DNA from: Bacteroidota bacterium
Lineage (GTDB): Bacteria; Bacteroidota; Ignavibacteria; Kryptoniales; JAKASW01
Direction: 5' to 3'
Length of the DNA: 13,961 bases
Assembly: GCA_021789755.1 (NCBI GenBank)
Contig: JAJYJD010000071.1
Location: 1-13,961 of the forward strand
Part shown: one piece after another, positions 13,636 to 13,961 of the stretch
Layout of the letters: each line of letters opens with the position of its first letter
Numbering within the stretch: position 1 is the first letter of the stretch
Position numbers and translations under genes: made by a program
Notes under the pieces: model-generated
Seen by the model: only the letters and a program-made list of their open reading frames with translations
Databases searched by the model: none
What the model was told of the DNA's origin: nothing

Positions 13636-13961
13636 CTCACAACTTTATATGCTCCAATTGAGTCCGAATATACATCCACGCTCACGGTGAAGTTCAGATT
13701 TCCTACGGCTTTCAGTTGAAGCAGCTGCCCGCTCGCGGAAACGACCTGATAACTGGCAAGGTCTGTGGAGTCAGGTTCAGAAATTGTTTTCAGAGTGAAC
13801 CCGGTAAAAGACCCTGCCCCGCCGGCCATCGACAGAGGTTTTCTATACCAGCCCTGAGCCGTTGCGGAGATGTGATTCATCTCGTTTATCACTTCGTTTA
13901 TCTCGGTTTCCTGCTCGTGTGATTTGAAGTAGACGACCGCGAGCGAAATGGCAACTGCGAC
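13632..13961 (-). CDS. Pilin-like protein, C-terminal part, cut by the right edge
   Basis: The last 109 residues of a gene whose start lies beyond the right edge. The visible sequence begins with a hydrophobic stretch (VAVAISLAVVYF), then an amphipathic helix rich in Glu and Asn (KSHEQETEINEVINEMNH). A Gly/Ser-rich part (SMAGGAGSFTGF) and a beta-rich tail (VVSASGQLLQLKAVGNLNFT, then VSVDVYSD) follow. This is the layout of a type IV pilin or pseudopilin: an N-terminal helix continuing into a small beta domain. The leader peptide and the Phe/Glu of the processing site are outside the window, so the call is tentative. An internal ATG at 13892 is probably not the start because the frame stays open upstream and contains the membrane helix. 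Its stop overlaps the tryptophanase start by four bases. Confidence 0.5.
   Translation of the reverse strand, partial: VAVAISLAVVYFKSHEQETEINEVINEMNHISATAQGWYRKPLSMAGGAGSFTGFTLKTISEPDSTDLASYQVVSASGQLLQLKAVGNLNFTVSVDVYSDSIGAYKVVR

Overview
The window is a dense, almost entirely minus-strand run of about 17 protein genes with roughly balanced to slightly GC-rich composition. I see no tRNA, rRNA, CRISPR array, insertion sequence or phage gene. The mixture points to the Bacteroidota/Chlorobiota (FCB) side of the bacteria, perhaps an Ignavibacteria-like lineage: a DUF4834-like small protein, a deoxynucleoside kinase of the type common there, and a Rieske-cytochrome b pair without cytochrome c1. 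The lineage is an inference, not a measurement. No stretch longer than 300 bases lacks a gene; the largest gaps are about 92 bases (7467-7558) and 91 bases (5686-5776).

Read in the direction of transcription (right to left), the window opens with the 3' part of a pilin-like gene that runs off the right edge. It overlaps the start of a tryptophanase gene by four bases. A membrane protein with an N-terminal zinc ribbon follows, then a NanE-like TIM-barrel protein overlapping an NAD(P)-binding dehydrogenase of the dihydrodipicolinate reductase/2,4-diaminopentanoate dehydrogenase type. After these come a divergent cation/Ca2+ exchanger-like membrane protein and a diacylglycerol-kinase-family lipid kinase. 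The next block is a small quinol-oxidising complex: Rieske protein, a one-piece cytochrome b, and a 65-residue single-span membrane protein coupled to it.

A likely promoter sits directly on the start of folB. It heads a second block: folB, folK, a deoxynucleoside kinase, a DUF4834-like protein, a family 9 glycosyltransferase, a CLC chloride transporter with CBS domains, and a SpoU-family RNA methyltransferase. At the left edge the end of a plus-strand gene, probably a dipeptide epimerase of the enolase superfamily, converges on and overlaps the methyltransferase gene.

Most genes are housekeeping or energy functions and most look intact. The best candidates for new biology are three. First, the NanE-like protein has lost the family's catalytic lysine (KRD becomes QSA) and is tied to a dehydrogenase with no sialic-acid genes nearby. 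Second, the small membrane protein fused in translation to cytochrome b may be an undescribed subunit. Third, the CLC protein has valine at the internal proton-glutamate position. I did not find a clearly new multi-gene system.
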